64,000 nt of DNA from Macrococcoides caseolyticum (lineage in GTDB: Bacteria > Bacillota > Bacilli > Staphylococcales > Staphylococcaceae): the NCBI RefSeq assembly GCF_002902665.1, contig NZ_PPRM01000104.1, positions 1-64,000 on the forward strand. The letters run 5' to 3'. The position numbers were made by a program, and so were the translations under genes. The notes under the pieces are model-generated. The model made no database searches and was not told the origin of the DNA. It saw only the letters and a program-made list of their open reading frames with translations. Shown here in pieces: positions 16,693 to 26,343 of this stretch (position 1 is the first letter of the stretch; every line of letters starts with the position of its first letter).

Positions 16693-18276
16693 ATGGGGGA
16701 AAATACTCAAGTAATTGAGCAACTGAACAAATTAAACACTGGGAATTTAAAACGTCAATTATCAAGAACACAATTGATTACGGAAATTCTATTCAACGGT
16801 GAAGGTGTGTTAACAGAATCCGGTGCGGTACGTAGCGAAACGGGTAAATATACTGGACGCTCACCGAAAGATAAGTTCATCGTGCGTGAAGCTGAAACTG
16901 AAGATAAAATCGACTGGGGCACAATCAACCAGCCTATCGAAGAAGAAGTATTCTTAAACCTACTGGATAAAGTGACAGACTACTTAAACAAGAAAGAAAA
17001 AGTCTACGAATTTCAAGGCTATGCAGGTGCTGATAAATCATCACAACTACAACTGCGCGTGGTGAACGAACTTGCTTGGCATAACTTGTTTGCACGTACA
17101 ATGTTTATCCGTCCTGAAACAACAGAAGAAGGATTAAACATTACTCCTGACTTCACAATTATCTCTGCACCACACTTTAAGGCTGATCCATCAGTTGATG
17201 GCACGAAATCTGAAACATTCATCATCACAAGTTTCCGTCATAAGATCATATTAATTGGTGGCACAGAATATGCTGGCGAAATGAAAAAGGGTATCTTCGG
17301 TGTGATGAACTACTTATTACCGACACAGGGTATTATGAGTATGCACTGTTCAGCAAACGTTGGAGAGAATAAGGACGTTGCGTTATTCTTCGGGTTATCT
17401 GGAACAGGTAAAACGACATTATCTGCAGATCCACAACGTAAATTAATCGGTGATGATGAGCATGGTTGGAACGACAACGGTGTATTCAATATCGAAGGCG
17501 GCTGCTATGCGAAGACTATTGACTTATCACGCGAGAAGGAACCTCAGATCTACGATGCAATTCGTTACGGTGCCATCCTCGAGAATGTTAAGGTCGATGA
17601 AGAAGGTGTCCCGGACTATACGGATAAATCTTTAACTGAGAACACTCGTGCAGCTTATCCAATCGATAATATCGTTCTACCATCAATTGCAGGACATGCG
17701 AAGACGATTATCTTCTTAACTGCTGATGCGTTCGGCGTGTTACCTCCAATCTCTAAATTAACGAAAGAACAAGCGATGTATCACTTCTTAAGTGGATTTA
17801 CATCTAAATTAGCAGGAACAGAACGCGGTGTAACAAGCCCGCAACCAGTATTCTCTACATGTTTCGGTTCACCGTTCTTACCATTACATGCAACAGTGTA
17901 TGCGAACATGTTAGGGGATCTAATCGATAAACATGGTGCAGCAGTTTATCTTGTGAATACAGGATGGACTGGCGGAGAGTATGGTGTTGGTAGCCGTATG
18001 AACTTAACACATACACGTTCTATGATTCGACGTGCGATTAGCGGCGAACTAAAGACAGTTGAATATCATCAGGATGAAATCTTCGGACTTAATATTCCGA
18101 AGCATGTACCAGGTGTACCGGCTGAGATTCTGTATCCTCGTCATGCATGGGTATCCCAAGATGCATATGATGAGAAAGCAAAAGATTTAGCATTACGCTT
18201 CCAGGAGAACTTTAAGAAGTTTGGTGAGAAGTCAGCTGAAATCGAAGAAAAAGGCGGATTTAATTTTAGAGGTTAG
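16693..18276 (+). CDS. pckA: Phosphoenolpyruvate carboxykinase (ATP)
   Basis: 527 residues from the ATG behind TGGAGGCTGACC; the open frame extends 27 codons upstream without a ribosome site. It converts oxaloacetate and ATP to PEP, the entry step of gluconeogenesis. The P-loop [13 protein letters not shown] (about residue 236), [11 protein letters not shown] near the N-terminus and [15 protein letters not shown] (about 430) are family signatures. A -10-like TATACT in a TGnTATACT context lies about 40 bases upstream. Divergent from metK, and followed by a strong terminator. Confidence 0.97.
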   Translation: MGENTQVIEQLNKLNTGNLKRQLSRTQLITEILFNGEGVLTESGAVRSETGKYTGRSPKDKFIVREAETEDKIDWGTINQPIEEEVFLNLLDKVTDYLNKKEKVYEFQGYAGADKSSQLQLRVVNELAWHNLFARTMFIRPETTEEGLNITPDFTIISAPHFKADPSVDGTKSETFIITSFRHKIILIGGTEYAGEMKKGIFGVMNYLLPTQGIMSMHCSANVGENKDVALFFGLSGTGKTTLSADPQRKLIGDDEHGWNDNGVFNIEGGCYAKTIDLSREKEPQIYDAIRYGAILENVKVDEEGVPDYTDKSLTENTRAAYPIDNIVLPSIAGHAKTIIFLTADAFGVLPPISKLTKEQAMYHFLSGFTSKLAGTERGVTSPQPVFSTCFGSPFLPLHATVYANMLGDLIDKHGAAVYLVNTGWTGGEYGVGSRMNLTHTRSMIRRAISGELKTVEYHQDEIFGLNIPKHVPGVPAEILYPRHAWVSQDAYDEKAKDLALRFQENFKKFGEKSAEIEEKGGFNFRG

Positions 18277-18280
18277 CATA

Positions 18281-18313
18281 AAAAAACGTCACTTTTTTAA
18301 AGTGGCGTTTTTT
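18281..18313. terminator. Terminator after pckA
   Basis: AAAAAACGTCACTTT-TTTA-AAGTGGCGTTTTTT, a stem with A-run and T-run on either side. Confidence 0.85.
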
Positions 18314-18324
18314 AATCTATTAAT

Positions 18325-19083
18325 TTATAAGTTTATTTCCTTCTCCACTTCTTCCATCCACTTTTCAATTTCCTGCAATACATAGCGCTCATTATCTGGT
18401 CGCATCACATGCTGCTCCCCTTCAATAAATAATACTTCATGCTTAATTCCGAGCTGTTTTAATTTATCAATCAGCATATAAGCATGCTCTATGCTGACAA
18501 GTTTGTCTTCTGTCCCATGAACGATCATGATTGGCGGGCTGTCTTTCGTTACGAGATTAATCCCTTCTCGTCGGTCATACGCTGCTTTGTTACTGATGGG
18601 TCCTACGATACGTTTCAGCATACTGCGAAGATCTTGTCGTTCATCATACATATAGTAGATACTTGACACCCCACCCCATGTGATAAAGGATGTCACGCCT
18701 GCTTCCTGATATGTTACTAACCCTTGTATTCCGCCCCTTGAGAATCCGACGAAGTGTATCGGTACGTCATGCTGTGCTCTTAACAGCTTTACGAGTGCAT
18801 AGACATCTTCTCTATCTGCACCTGCGAACTCATCTTGTCCATTCTGATGTGTACCGCGATAATAAGGTGCTGCAACAAGTGTATCCTTATACGCAAACTG
18901 CATCAGTCTCGCTGGTCTGACGGTTCCGACAGCACCTTTACCGCCTCTTAAGTAGAGAATGATGCGTTTCACATGTTTCGGTTCATAGATCATTGCTTTA
19001 ACGACATAGTCATCTGATTGATAGTCAAACATCTCAAATGGAATGCCACCGAGCTGTGCGTTAATCCTCGTTCTGTTGAACAT
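18325..19083 (-). CDS. Alpha/beta hydrolase, prolyl-oligopeptidase (S9)-like
   Basis: About 252 residues; a start four codons further upstream is also possible. The nucleophile elbow GFSRGG (about residue 113), the acid in VHGTEDKL (about 195) and the His in EGEQHV (about 225) form the Ser-Asp-His triad of dienelactone/S9-type hydrolases. There is no signal peptide, so it is cytoplasmic. Substrate unknown: a small ester or a peptide. It overlaps the end of the Nudix gene, so the two are co-translated, as in staphylococci. Confidence 0.82.
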   Translation of the reverse strand: MFNRTRINAQLGGIPFEMFDYQSDDYVVKAMIYEPKHVKRIILYLRGGKGAVGTVRPARLMQFAYKDTLVAAPYYRGTHQNGQDEFAGADREDVYALVKLLRAQHDVPIHFVGFSRGGIQGLVTYQEAGVTSFITWGGVSSIYYMYDERQDLRSMLKRIVGPISNKAAYDRREGINLVTKDSPPIMIVHGTEDKLVSIEHAYMLIDKLKQLGIKHEVLFIEGEQHVMRPDNERYVLQEIEKWMEEVEKEINL

Positions 19084-19540
19084 TATATTCCCCATCTTTC
19101 TGTAATATTCCTACGATATAATTAATGCAATCATCTTTCAATATAAAGCTTCTGTCGCTTTCTGCCACTTCATCAAGTTTAGTCACGATTACAGGCCCGT
19201 TCGTTTCCATATAATCGTCTTGTTCTTCTATTGTACTGATGCGTGCATAGTAAACATCTTTTTTAAAGGATGGCTCTGCATAAACGGTATATGTCCCGAT
19301 GTAACGTATCGTGTCGATTACCCCGCCTGTTTCTTCATACAGTTCTCGTTTTGCCGCTTCAAGTGACGTCTCCTTCTGTTCAACTTTGCCACCTGGAAAC
19401 TCTACACCACGAAATTTATTATGCGTGAGTAAGTATTTCCCGTTATAATTTGTTATGATAAGTACATGTTTATTATTGCTATCTGGCTGATCATCTAAAG
19501 TCAGTATGACTTTATTTCCAGCATGGTCATGAAATTCCAT
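19061..19540 (-). CDS. ytkD: Nudix hydrolase, YtkD-like nucleoside triphosphatase
   Basis: About 159 residues from the ATG behind GGAGACTGCT; an in-frame TTG lies four codons earlier. The Nudix box is complete: GGKVEQKETSLEAAKRELYE followed by ETGG (Nudix helix, about residues 56-80). YtkD-type enzymes hydrolyse oxidised dGTP and other nucleotides, cleansing the pool. The assignment to YtkD rests on length and the conserved staphylococcal order with the hydrolase, lipoprotein and yidD genes. Confidence 0.82.
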   Translation of the reverse strand: MEFHDHAGNKVILTLDDQPDSNNKHVLIITNYNGKYLLTHNKFRGVEFPGGKVEQKETSLEAAKRELYEETGGVIDTIRYIGTYTVYAEPSFKKDVYYARISTIEEQDDYMETNGPVIVTKLDEVAESDRSFILKDDCINYIVGILQKDGEYNVQQNED

Positions 19541-19577
19541 AGCAGTCTCCAATCTATTATTATTAAGAGGTTATTTG

Positions 19578-20336
19578 ATGAAGAAATTTTCTATAGTTAT
19601 ATTTATTTTAGCATTAATTCTCGCAAGTTGTTCAACGAAAGAACAAGAAAAGAAGCTGACGAACGATGAACTGTTATCAAAGATTCAGCAGCGTATCAAG
19701 AAAACAGAAAGCCTAACACTTCATTCTGAGAATGAAACGATTGCGATGTATGATAAGTTCACAACAAAGTTTACACAGACGACAGACTCTGAATACGATT
19801 CCATCAATGAAAGTGCGCTGAAGATCGATGCCAAATCAAACCATGCGAAATATGATGTTAAATCTGTTATCTTTAACTTAGATAACGGGGACGTTACAAC
19901 ATATCCGAAAGCGAAGTATTTGAATTATCGAGCACGTAAGGCAGATAATGATTACTTCTCAGGTGTGCAGTCACAAATCGTGAATATTACGCACCTACTC
20001 CAGGATGTCGTAAAACCAACGATTGATAATGTAAAGCAGCAGGAGAACGGATTAACCTATCAAGGAAAGTCTAGAGCACTGTTAGCCCTTTATCAATATG
20101 GATTTCATCAATCAAGTATGAATCAGATTGAAGTATTTAATGATATTACAGACTTGAGGGTTGAAAACGGCAGCTATGACATAACGTATAATGCGCAGTA
20201 TGAACCAGAGACGATGAGCTTCAAATTGAAAGTAAGTGGCAAGCATGGTAACAAGCCAGTTCAGATCTTAATGGAGCAGACGACAGATTATTCGAAGCTT
20301 AACGAAACGAATGTACAAATGTATAGTGAAGAATAG
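19578..20336 (+). CDS. Lipoprotein, LppX/LolA-like fold suspected
   Basis: 252 residues from the ATG after AAGAGG. The signal peptide ends in lipobox ILASC (Cys near 18). The mature part starts with a Lys-rich stretch and TNDELLSKIQQRIKKTESLT, then alternating strand pattern to the end (DITYNAQYEPETMSFKLKVS). That outline is common in 'DUF6612/LppX-LolA-like' surface lipoproteins. No catalytic motif. Divergent from the Nudix gene, and yidD follows by 9 bases, so they are probably co-transcribed. Confidence 0.7.
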   Translation: MKKFSIVIFILALILASCSTKEQEKKLTNDELLSKIQQRIKKTESLTLHSENETIAMYDKFTTKFTQTTDSEYDSINESALKIDAKSNHAKYDVKSVIFNLDNGDVTTYPKAKYLNYRARKADNDYFSGVQSQIVNITHLLQDVVKPTIDNVKQQENGLTYQGKSRALLALYQYGFHQSSMNQIEVFNDITDLRVENGSYDITYNAQYEPETMSFKLKVSGKHGNKPVQILMEQTTDYSKLNETNVQMYSEE

Positions 20337-20345
20337 AGGAATGTT

Positions 20346-20570
20346 ATGAAACAACTATTATTATCTCTGATTAAATTTTATCGTAAATTTATATCGCCGA
20401 TGACACCCCCAGCATGTCGCTTCCATCCGACATGTTCTCAATACGGATTAGAAGCGATAGAAACACATGGGGCAATGAAAGGCGGCTACTTAACCGTAAA
20501 ACGTATATTGAAATGCCATCCCTTCCACCCAGGAGGATTTGATCCAGTACCGCCGAAGAAAGAATGTTAG
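20346..20570 (+). CDS. yidD: Membrane protein insertion efficiency factor YidD
   Basis: A 74-residue protein with the family block [20 protein letters not shown] and then SQYGLEAI; two conserved cysteines flank FHPT, and [14 protein letters not shown] lies near the C-terminus. YidD is an amphipathic membrane-associated factor that helps YidC-dependent insertion. It is the second gene of the lipoprotein-yidD unit and is followed by a terminator shared with menC. Confidence 0.95.
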   Translation: MKQLLLSLIKFYRKFISPMTPPACRFHPTCSQYGLEAIETHGAMKGGYLTVKRILKCHPFHPGGFDPVPPKKEC

Positions 20571-20573
20571 AGT

Positions 20574-20606
20574 AAAACGCTCACTAATCATTGTAGTGAG
20601 CGTTTT
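20574..20606. terminator. Bidirectional terminator between yidD and menC
   Basis: AAAACGCTCACTA-(7)-TAGTGAGCGTTTT, a 13-bp stem touching the menC stop. Confidence 0.88.
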
Positions 20607-21565
20607 TATAGTTGTGTCAATTGTTCTTTCTGTACTATGGGCGGTGTCATTGTTAAACAGCCGTCTGATACTGTTTCATGATAGGTTGTAAAATCATACT
20701 CAAAATAAGTACCTCGCTTAGTAACGTCAGGCACTGTGCCAAACTGTTCTCCGAGCATTGCGGTCATATATTTGCTGAGACCAAATTCATACATACCGCC
20801 TGATACGTAAGTCATTTGCTTTGGTAATGACTGGACTCTCGTAATACCACCGATACGACTATATTTCACGACTGCTGTCGTCACACCGATATCTCTAAAT
20901 GATTGAATCGCAGCATCATCCGTCGCACTTTCGTCGATGGCCAGCGGAATATGCGGGTGACGTTTCAGTAATGCATCGTACAGTTTAATGTGCTTAAACG
21001 GCTGTTCGATATATGATATGTCGTATTGTGATAATGTATTAAGTAATTCGAAGTGATCTTCCCGTAACAGTCCGTTCGCATCGATTACGAGCGGTATATT
21101 GCTCGACTCACGTATTGTTTGCACCTGTTCGGCAATGTGATGATGCATCTTTAATTTAATACGCTTTGCGTCATGACTGAATGAATGAATACCTTGATGC
21201 AATGTCTCACCGATTGGTACGGTAACATTCTTTAATGTATTGAAATATTGATAGGCTATGACATCAAATGCACTGCTTGCGTTCGGGGCATCCGCTTTTA
21301 AATAAGGCTGCAATGCTTCGATTGATGGTATATTAATATGCTTTAAGTTATTAAAGATTACTTTACAGTTTTCAATCGACGTTGCAATCGTCTCGTAATG
21401 ATACCATGGTGTCTCAAAGCTGTTCACTTCAGCAAAGTATTCCACATCGTCAATCACAACACCTACTACAAGTACTTTTCGTTTACGCATTTGTACGAGA
21501 TTTGTCTTAATCGGTACTTTAAACGGTGCGTCATATGTATATAGATTAAGTTCAGTACATTTCAT
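20606..21565 (-). CDS. menC: o-Succinylbenzoate synthase
   Basis: About 319 residues in the enolase superfamily. It dehydrates SHCHC to o-succinylbenzoate in menaquinone synthesis. Visible are the KLKMHH lysine region (about 156), metal ligands in VIDANG (about 183), IEQPF (about 209) and AIDESA (about 231), and the second catalytic Lys in VVKYSRIGG (about 257). The ATG overlaps the end of menE, with AAGGAATGG upstream inside menE. Its stop falls in the shared terminator. Confidence 0.93.
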   Translation of the reverse strand: MKCTELNLYTYDAPFKVPIKTNLVQMRKRKVLVVGVVIDDVEYFAEVNSFETPWYHYETIATSIENCKVIFNNLKHINIPSIEALQPYLKADAPNASSAFDVIAYQYFNTLKNVTVPIGETLHQGIHSFSHDAKRIKLKMHHHIAEQVQTIRESSNIPLVIDANGLLREDHFELLNTLSQYDISYIEQPFKHIKLYDALLKRHPHIPLAIDESATDDAAIQSFRDIGVTTAVVKYSRIGGITRVQSLPKQMTYVSGGMYEFGLSKYMTAMLGEQFGTVPDVTKRGTYFEYDFTTYHETVSDGCLTMTPPIVQKEQLTQL

Positions 21566-22934
21566 CAAACCATTCCTTCACTTTATGACGTGATACTTTA
21601 CCGTTTGATGTGCGTATGAGTGAATCTGTTCTGACAAATTGTTTCGGGTGTTTATATTTCGCAAGACGGTCATATAGAACATTGGTAATCGCCTCTTCCA
21701 GATCTTCATCCGCTTCATATACACATACCGGTACTTGTCCCCACTGTGCATCACTTTTTGGTATAACAGCTATTGCATGAACTTCTGTATTGTTTAATAT
21801 GACTTGCTCTATCTCACTCGGATATATATTCTCCCCACCTGATATAATCAAATCTTTTCTGCGGTCTAATATATATAAGTAGTCGTCCTGTATATAACCA
21901 ATATCACCTGTCATAAAGAATCCGTCACGAAAGGCGTGAACGTTTGCTTGTTCAGGATATAAATAACCGTGCATCACATGCTCACCACGCACGCCAATTT
22001 CGCCGATGCCATCTACACAGTCAAACAGTTTAAAGTTATCATTAATACGACCGACACTATTACGGGCTTGTGCGATGTCATCAGGTGTTGCTGTGATCAT
22101 TTGAGAGCACGTTTCTGTCATTCCAAACGACGTATAGATTGGAATGTTACGCTTAAGCGATTGTGTTAATATACGTTCGTCCAGTTTCGCGCCCCCTATA
22201 AGAATTCCTTGTAGATTGTATGGCTCAAGTCCGTGACGTAATAATCGTTCGAGCGTCTGAGGGACGAGTGATAGATGTGTTACCTTATATGTATTCAGAT
22301 CATTTATAATGCGTGATGCGTTAAACCCATCGTGCAGCACGACCGTACAATGATCCATTACCGCGCGCAGCAATATGCTGAGTCCACTAATATGAAACAA
22401 TGGCAGTGTATCGAGCCATACGGACTGACTCGTATACGTAAACGTCTCTTTACAAAGTGCGGCACTTGCCTCGTGGTTACCGTAAGTTTGAGGTACTGCT
22501 TTTTGCACCCCTGTCGTACCGGATGTGAACATGATTGATAATATGTCATCTTTATTATTCTCAACTGATGTGTAAGTCGTAGATGCACGTAGCGCATCGT
22601 TTACAAAAGCATTCGTATTAACAGCGTCTATCGTCATTTCTTTAGTCGTAAACAACGTATCAACATGCACTGAATCCATCTGACGCACGACTTCAGCTGT
22701 AGTCAGATGTTTGTTGATCATCACAATTTCAGTCCCGGCAAGCATCGCGCCATGAATCATGTAGATATTATCCAAAGTATTCTCCGCCATTAATGCAATA
22801 CGATTATAACGATGTAGCGCATGTGCAACTTTCAGTGCATGTCTATATAAAGTAGCATACGTAATTGTATCGTCGTTATAAATAATCGCTGTCTTATCTG
22901 GCGCGTTCAATGCACTATCCTTTAGCCACTCCAT
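21552..22934 (-). CDS. menE: o-Succinylbenzoate-CoA ligase
   Basis: About 460 residues in the ANL superfamily; it activates o-succinylbenzoate with ATP and CoA. Motifs: the P-loop MFTSGTTGVQKAVPQT (about 135-150), TSFGMTETCS (about 265), TGDIGYIQDDYLYILDRRKD (about 340) and a C-terminal NGKVSRHKV lysine (about 445). The third in-frame ATG is chosen because AAGGATGATGG gives good spacing there; the first two are too close to it. It follows a hairpin after menB and overlaps menC. Confidence 0.93.
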   Translation of the reverse strand: MEWLKDSALNAPDKTAIIYNDDTITYATLYRHALKVAHALHRYNRIALMAENTLDNIYMIHGAMLAGTEIVMINKHLTTAEVVRQMDSVHVDTLFTTKEMTIDAVNTNAFVNDALRASTTYTSVENNKDDILSIMFTSGTTGVQKAVPQTYGNHEASAALCKETFTYTSQSVWLDTLPLFHISGLSILLRAVMDHCTVVLHDGFNASRIINDLNTYKVTHLSLVPQTLERLLRHGLEPYNLQGILIGGAKLDERILTQSLKRNIPIYTSFGMTETCSQMITATPDDIAQARNSVGRINDNFKLFDCVDGIGEIGVRGEHVMHGYLYPEQANVHAFRDGFFMTGDIGYIQDDYLYILDRRKDLIISGGENIYPSEIEQVILNNTEVHAIAVIPKSDAQWGQVPVCVYEADEDLEEAITNVLYDRLAKYKHPKQFVRTDSLIRTSNGKVSRHKVKEWFDEMY

Positions 22935-22948
22935 GACCATCATCCTTT

Positions 22949-22977
22949 TGTATAAAGATTAAAATATAAACTTGCAA
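22949..22977 (-). promoter_or_regulatory. Candidate promoter for menE-menC
   Basis: TTGCAA (22972-22977), 17 bases, TATACA (22949-22954) on the minus strand between the menB hairpin and menE. Transcription would start only about 8 bases before the chosen menE ATG, missing most of its ribosome site. The site may therefore be spurious. Confidence 0.3.
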
Positions 22978-23014
22978 TCCAATAAACGATAGAACAAATG
23001 TTGCCCCGTGCGGC

Positions 23015-23070
23015 AAAACCCGGATAACGCAGAAAACAAAAAGCATTTTCTTAGCATTATCCGGGTTTTA
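23015..23070. terminator. Long hairpin between menB and menE
   Basis: AAAACCCGGATAA pairs with TTATCCGGGTTTT, with an inner AGAAAA/TTTTCT helix. On the minus strand it should terminate at least part of the menFDHB transcript. Confidence 0.75.
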
Positions 23071-23100
23071 CTTCGGGTCAGAACACATTAGTTCCAACCT
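23064..23100 (-). repeat. Gene-end repeat, copy A (after menB)
   Basis: A 37-base segment immediately after the menB stop. It matches the segment directly after the ppk stop (59029-59064) at about 27 of 37 aligned positions. The shared core is GTGTTCTG, and both end in AAAACC before a hairpin. Confidence 0.5.
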
Positions 23101-23104
23101 CTCT

Positions 23105-23923
23105 TTATGGGAATTTCGGGAACTGATCAAAGTTCGGTTCGCGTTTCTCTTTGAATGCGTCACGGCCTTCTTTCGCTTCATCACTTGTGTAGTAAAGTAA
23201 TGTCGCATCTCCTGCGAACTGCTGTAACCCAGCTAATCCGTCAGTATCAGCGTTCATCGCTGCTTTTAAGAAACGTAATGCTGTTGGTGAGTGCTGTAGG
23301 ATTTCTTTACACCATTTCACTGTTTCATCTTCTACTTCAGCTAATGGTACAACTGTATTCACAAGTCCCATATCCAATGCTTCCTGCGCATCATACTGAC
23401 GGCATAAGTACCAGATTTCACGTGCTTTCTTATGCCCGATAATACGTGCTAAGTAACCTGAACCGTACCCTGCATCGAATGATCCTACTTTAGGTCCTGT
23501 TTGACCGAAGCGTGCATTATCTGCAGCAATCGTTAAGTCACATACGACGTGTAATACGTGTCCGCCACCAATCGCATAACCACGTACCATCGCGATAACT
23601 GGTTTAGGAATTACACGAATTAAACGTTGAAGATCCAGAACGTTTAGACGTGGAATGTTATCATCACCTACGTATCCGCCGTGTCCACGTACTTTCTGGT
23701 CTCCACCTGAACAGAATGCCATATCGCCTTCACCTGTTAAGATGATGACACCGATTCTTTGGTCATCACGTGCACGTGAGAAAGCATCGATCATTTCCAT
23801 TACTGTATTCGGTGTAAATGCGTTACGTACGTGTGGACGGTTAATTGTAATCTTACCGATCCCTTCGAAATATTCATATTTAATTTCGTTATATTCTTTA
23901 ATTGTTTCCCAAACTCTAGTCAT
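23105..23923 (-). CDS. menB: 1,4-Dihydroxy-2-naphthoyl-CoA synthase
   Basis: A 272-residue crotonase-fold enzyme that closes the naphthoquinone ring from o-succinylbenzoyl-CoA. Diagnostic stretches are [29 protein letters not shown] (about 72-86), [13 protein letters not shown] (about 115) and [17 protein letters not shown] (about 147). Start ATG after AAGGAGGAAAATC, overlapping the menH end by a few bases. Last gene of the menFDHB run before a hairpin. Confidence 0.97.
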   Translation of the reverse strand: MTRVWETIKEYNEIKYEYFEGIGKITINRPHVRNAFTPNTVMEMIDAFSRARDDQRIGVIILTGEGDMAFCSGGDQKVRGHGGYVGDDNIPRLNVLDLQRLIRVIPKPVIAMVRGYAIGGGHVLHVVCDLTIAADNARFGQTGPKVGSFDAGYGSGYLARIIGHKKAREIWYLCRQYDAQEALDMGLVNTVVPLAEVEDETVKWCKEILQHSPTALRFLKAAMNADTDGLAGLQQFAGDATLLYYTSDEAKEGRDAFKEKREPNFDQFPKFP

Positions 23924-24704
23924 GATTTTCCTCCTTGATAAACGATACTATTATTGTATCAAATATTTGTGAATTCTCCACATGAATTGTATGACCTGCG
24001 TCAATTATTGTATGTGTGCTGTTTGGCAGCATTGTATGCATACGCTTTGCGATAGCGCAGAATTTCGTGTCGAGACTGCCGGTCAGTAAAAGTACCGGCA
24101 GTTTAAGCTCAGGTAAATGCGGCCAGAGGTTCGGCTGCTTGCCTGTTCCATATTCTATGAGCGCCTTGGCGACGGCTAACGGTTCATGATTGAGTCGTGT
24201 ATTGTGCTGCCTTGCTTCAGCAACGTGTGTTAATGGATGGTATGTCTTGAACAGCGGTAACTGTTCCCAGCGTTTAACGAAAGCTGCGTAATCCGTTATC
24301 ATTGATGCTGACTGCTGTAAGTCTTGTTTAATGCGCGCTATTTGTGCATCCGTAGTTTCCAGTCCTGGTGTCGATGATTCTAATATGAGCTTATGAATAT
24401 GGTCTCTATAATGGATGGCTGTATATAGCGCAATGCGTCCACCCATCGAGTAGCCATATAAGTAGACGTTGTTATAGTGAAACTGCGCGATGGTTTCAAT
24501 AAGTGCCTGACTGATATATGGAAAGTCCCACGTTGCTTTAAAGTCATTCCCTTCTCCATGCCCGGGACATTCAATCAGTATGATATCAACATATGCTTCA
24601 AACTTGGAGATGTAAGGCTCAAAGGTGTGTACATTGCCGAGAAAGCCATGGATCATGACAAGGACATCGGAGTGGTTATGCGTAATGCGTTTATAGTTCA
24701 GCAT
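23916..24704 (-). CDS. menH: SHCHC synthase, alpha/beta hydrolase MenH
   Basis: A 262-residue alpha/beta hydrolase. The nucleophile elbow YGYSMGGR (about 85), Asp in GSLDTKF (about 210) and His in DAGHTIHVE (about 237) give the catalytic triad. It eliminates pyruvate from SEPHCHC to form SHCHC. The position between menD and menB, with overlaps at both ends, fixes the assignment among many similar hydrolases. RBS AAGGAAA. Confidence 0.92.
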   Translation of the reverse strand: MLNYKRITHNHSDVLVMIHGFLGNVHTFEPYISKFEAYVDIILIECPGHGEGNDFKATWDFPYISQALIETIAQFHYNNVYLYGYSMGGRIALYTAIHYRDHIHKLILESSTPGLETTDAQIARIKQDLQQSASMITDYAAFVKRWEQLPLFKTYHPLTHVAEARQHNTRLNHEPLAVAKALIEYGTGKQPNLWPHLPELKLPVLLLTGSLDTKFCAIAKRMHTMLPNSTHTIIDAGHTIHVENSQIFDTIIVSFIKEENHD

Positions 24705-26343
24705 TGAGCTTTTCCTTTAATGTATGCTGCAGCTGTCTATGTGCGCTTAAGTTCTCTTCTCGGTCTGTAATGACTTCGATAATATTTGCCCCACTTTTTG
24801 GTAGTGTGATGTTGTCGAACGCATTATATTTATAGTAGTTAAATTCATAGAGTGCCGCTGCGTGTTTAAAGTCAATGTCCAGCGGTGTGCCAAACAATCG
24901 CTCGAAATGCGTGTCATCCTCTTTTTGTGGTAGATAGCTGAAGATGCCGCCACCATTATTGTTGAACACGACAATATTTATATCAATAGCTTCAAGCTTC
25001 TTCATAATGAGTCCATTCAGGTCATGGTAGAACGATATATCACCGATAATGAGCGTGACCTTTTTGTGAACTGCCATCCCCATCGCCGTACTGACAACGC
25101 CATCAATGCCGTTCGCACCACGGTTACAGAATGGTTTACCATTAAAGTGTGTAAAGAAAGTATCACAGTCGCGTATCGGCATGCTATTGCCGAGAAAGAG
25201 TACTTCATTATCTTCTATCTGACCGAAGATACGATAGATGGCACGACCCTCATCCGTTACAACTTGCGTATGCTGATGAATCTGATTTGTAATGAAGTCA
25301 TTCAGCGTCTGCCAGTATTTAAGCCATTCTCGATTATCAACAGGCTGCTCCTCTGCCAGCTGTCTGAAGAAATCATTAGCAGTCATCTCGATAAAGAGAT
25401 CCGGCACTTTCGGGAAAGTATCCGGTGTCGTGCGTGATTGCACAAGTACTTGCGGGACATCAAGTGCTCTTAGCCACTGATTGATCGGCTTTGATACGAC
25501 AGCGTGGCCCACACGAATGACGTAGCCTGGCTGAACATTTGTCAATGCTTTAAATGCGCTATCACCTGTCGTTATCACGTTCGGGTGTCGTGTATCACGC
25601 AATTGACTAAGCGGATCTGCAATAATTGGTATATGATGAATCGTCGAGAAGATGAGAAGCTGCGTCAAGTCTTCCTGCTGTGCATCTCCTGCAATAATTA
25701 ATCCATTACCTAATGAAAGTATCGGGCGCATCAGATGCACATTGAAAGATTTCTGGTAGAGTACTTCAGGCACAGGCATGTAGCTGAGCAGATGCTTCTG
25801 TGTCATGTCTGGCATCAGCGGTTCTCTAAAAGGTATATTAAAATGCACAGGTCCACGCATCGGGCCTTTGAAATGTGCACTCGCCTGCTGCATCACATGT
25901 TCAATAAAATCTACCGTGCCGGTCGTATCATCTGCAATCGGAAAGTCACGCTCATACATAACAAAGTTCCGGAACATGCCTACTTGATTGATTGCTTGTG
26001 GTGCACCGACATTGCGCAGTTCATGCGGACGATCGCTCGTCAGCACTACGAGCGGCAGATGACTGATAAACGCTTCTGTAACTGCCGGTACGTAGTTGCT
26101 TGCAGCAGTACCAGAAGTGCATAATATGGCGACGGGCTTATTTGTTGCCTTAATCAGCCCAAGGGCAAAGAAAGCAGCACTACGTTCATCCGGATGAATA
26201 TAGGTCGTAATCTGCTCATGCAGTTCACAGGCGATGGCTAATGGTGTCGAACGCGATCCCGGTGAAATCACAACCTCTTCAATCCCGTAATCACGCATAC
26301 GTTTAACTAAATGAAATACTTGTTGCGTCAATGCATCATTCAT
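24691..26343 (-). CDS. menD: SEPHCHC synthase (MenD)
   Basis: A 550-residue thiamine-diphosphate enzyme that adds a succinyl semialdehyde unit, from 2-oxoglutarate, to isochorismate. The N-terminal PYR domain has ISPGSRSTPLAIAC. The ThDP/Mg motif is GDISFYHDLNG followed by NNNGGGIFSYLPQ (about 440-475). FCNRGANGIDG (about 405) is also typical. It overlaps menF upstream and menH downstream, giving a compact polycistron. Confidence 0.97.
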   Translation of the reverse strand: MNDALTQQVFHLVKRMRDYGIEEVVISPGSRSTPLAIACELHEQITTYIHPDERSAAFFALGLIKATNKPVAILCTSGTAASNYVPAVTEAFISHLPLVVLTSDRPHELRNVGAPQAINQVGMFRNFVMYERDFPIADDTTGTVDFIEHVMQQASAHFKGPMRGPVHFNIPFREPLMPDMTQKHLLSYMPVPEVLYQKSFNVHLMRPILSLGNGLIIAGDAQQEDLTQLLIFSTIHHIPIIADPLSQLRDTRHPNVITTGDSAFKALTNVQPGYVIRVGHAVVSKPINQWLRALDVPQVLVQSRTTPDTFPKVPDLFIEMTANDFFRQLAEEQPVDNREWLKYWQTLNDFITNQIHQHTQVVTDEGRAIYRIFGQIEDNEVLFLGNSMPIRDCDTFFTHFNGKPFCNRGANGIDGVVSTAMGMAVHKKVTLIIGDISFYHDLNGLIMKKLEAIDINIVVFNNNGGGIFSYLPQKEDDTHFERLFGTPLDIDFKHAAALYEFNYYKYNAFDNITLPKSGANIIEVITDREENLSAHRQLQHTLKEKLNAEL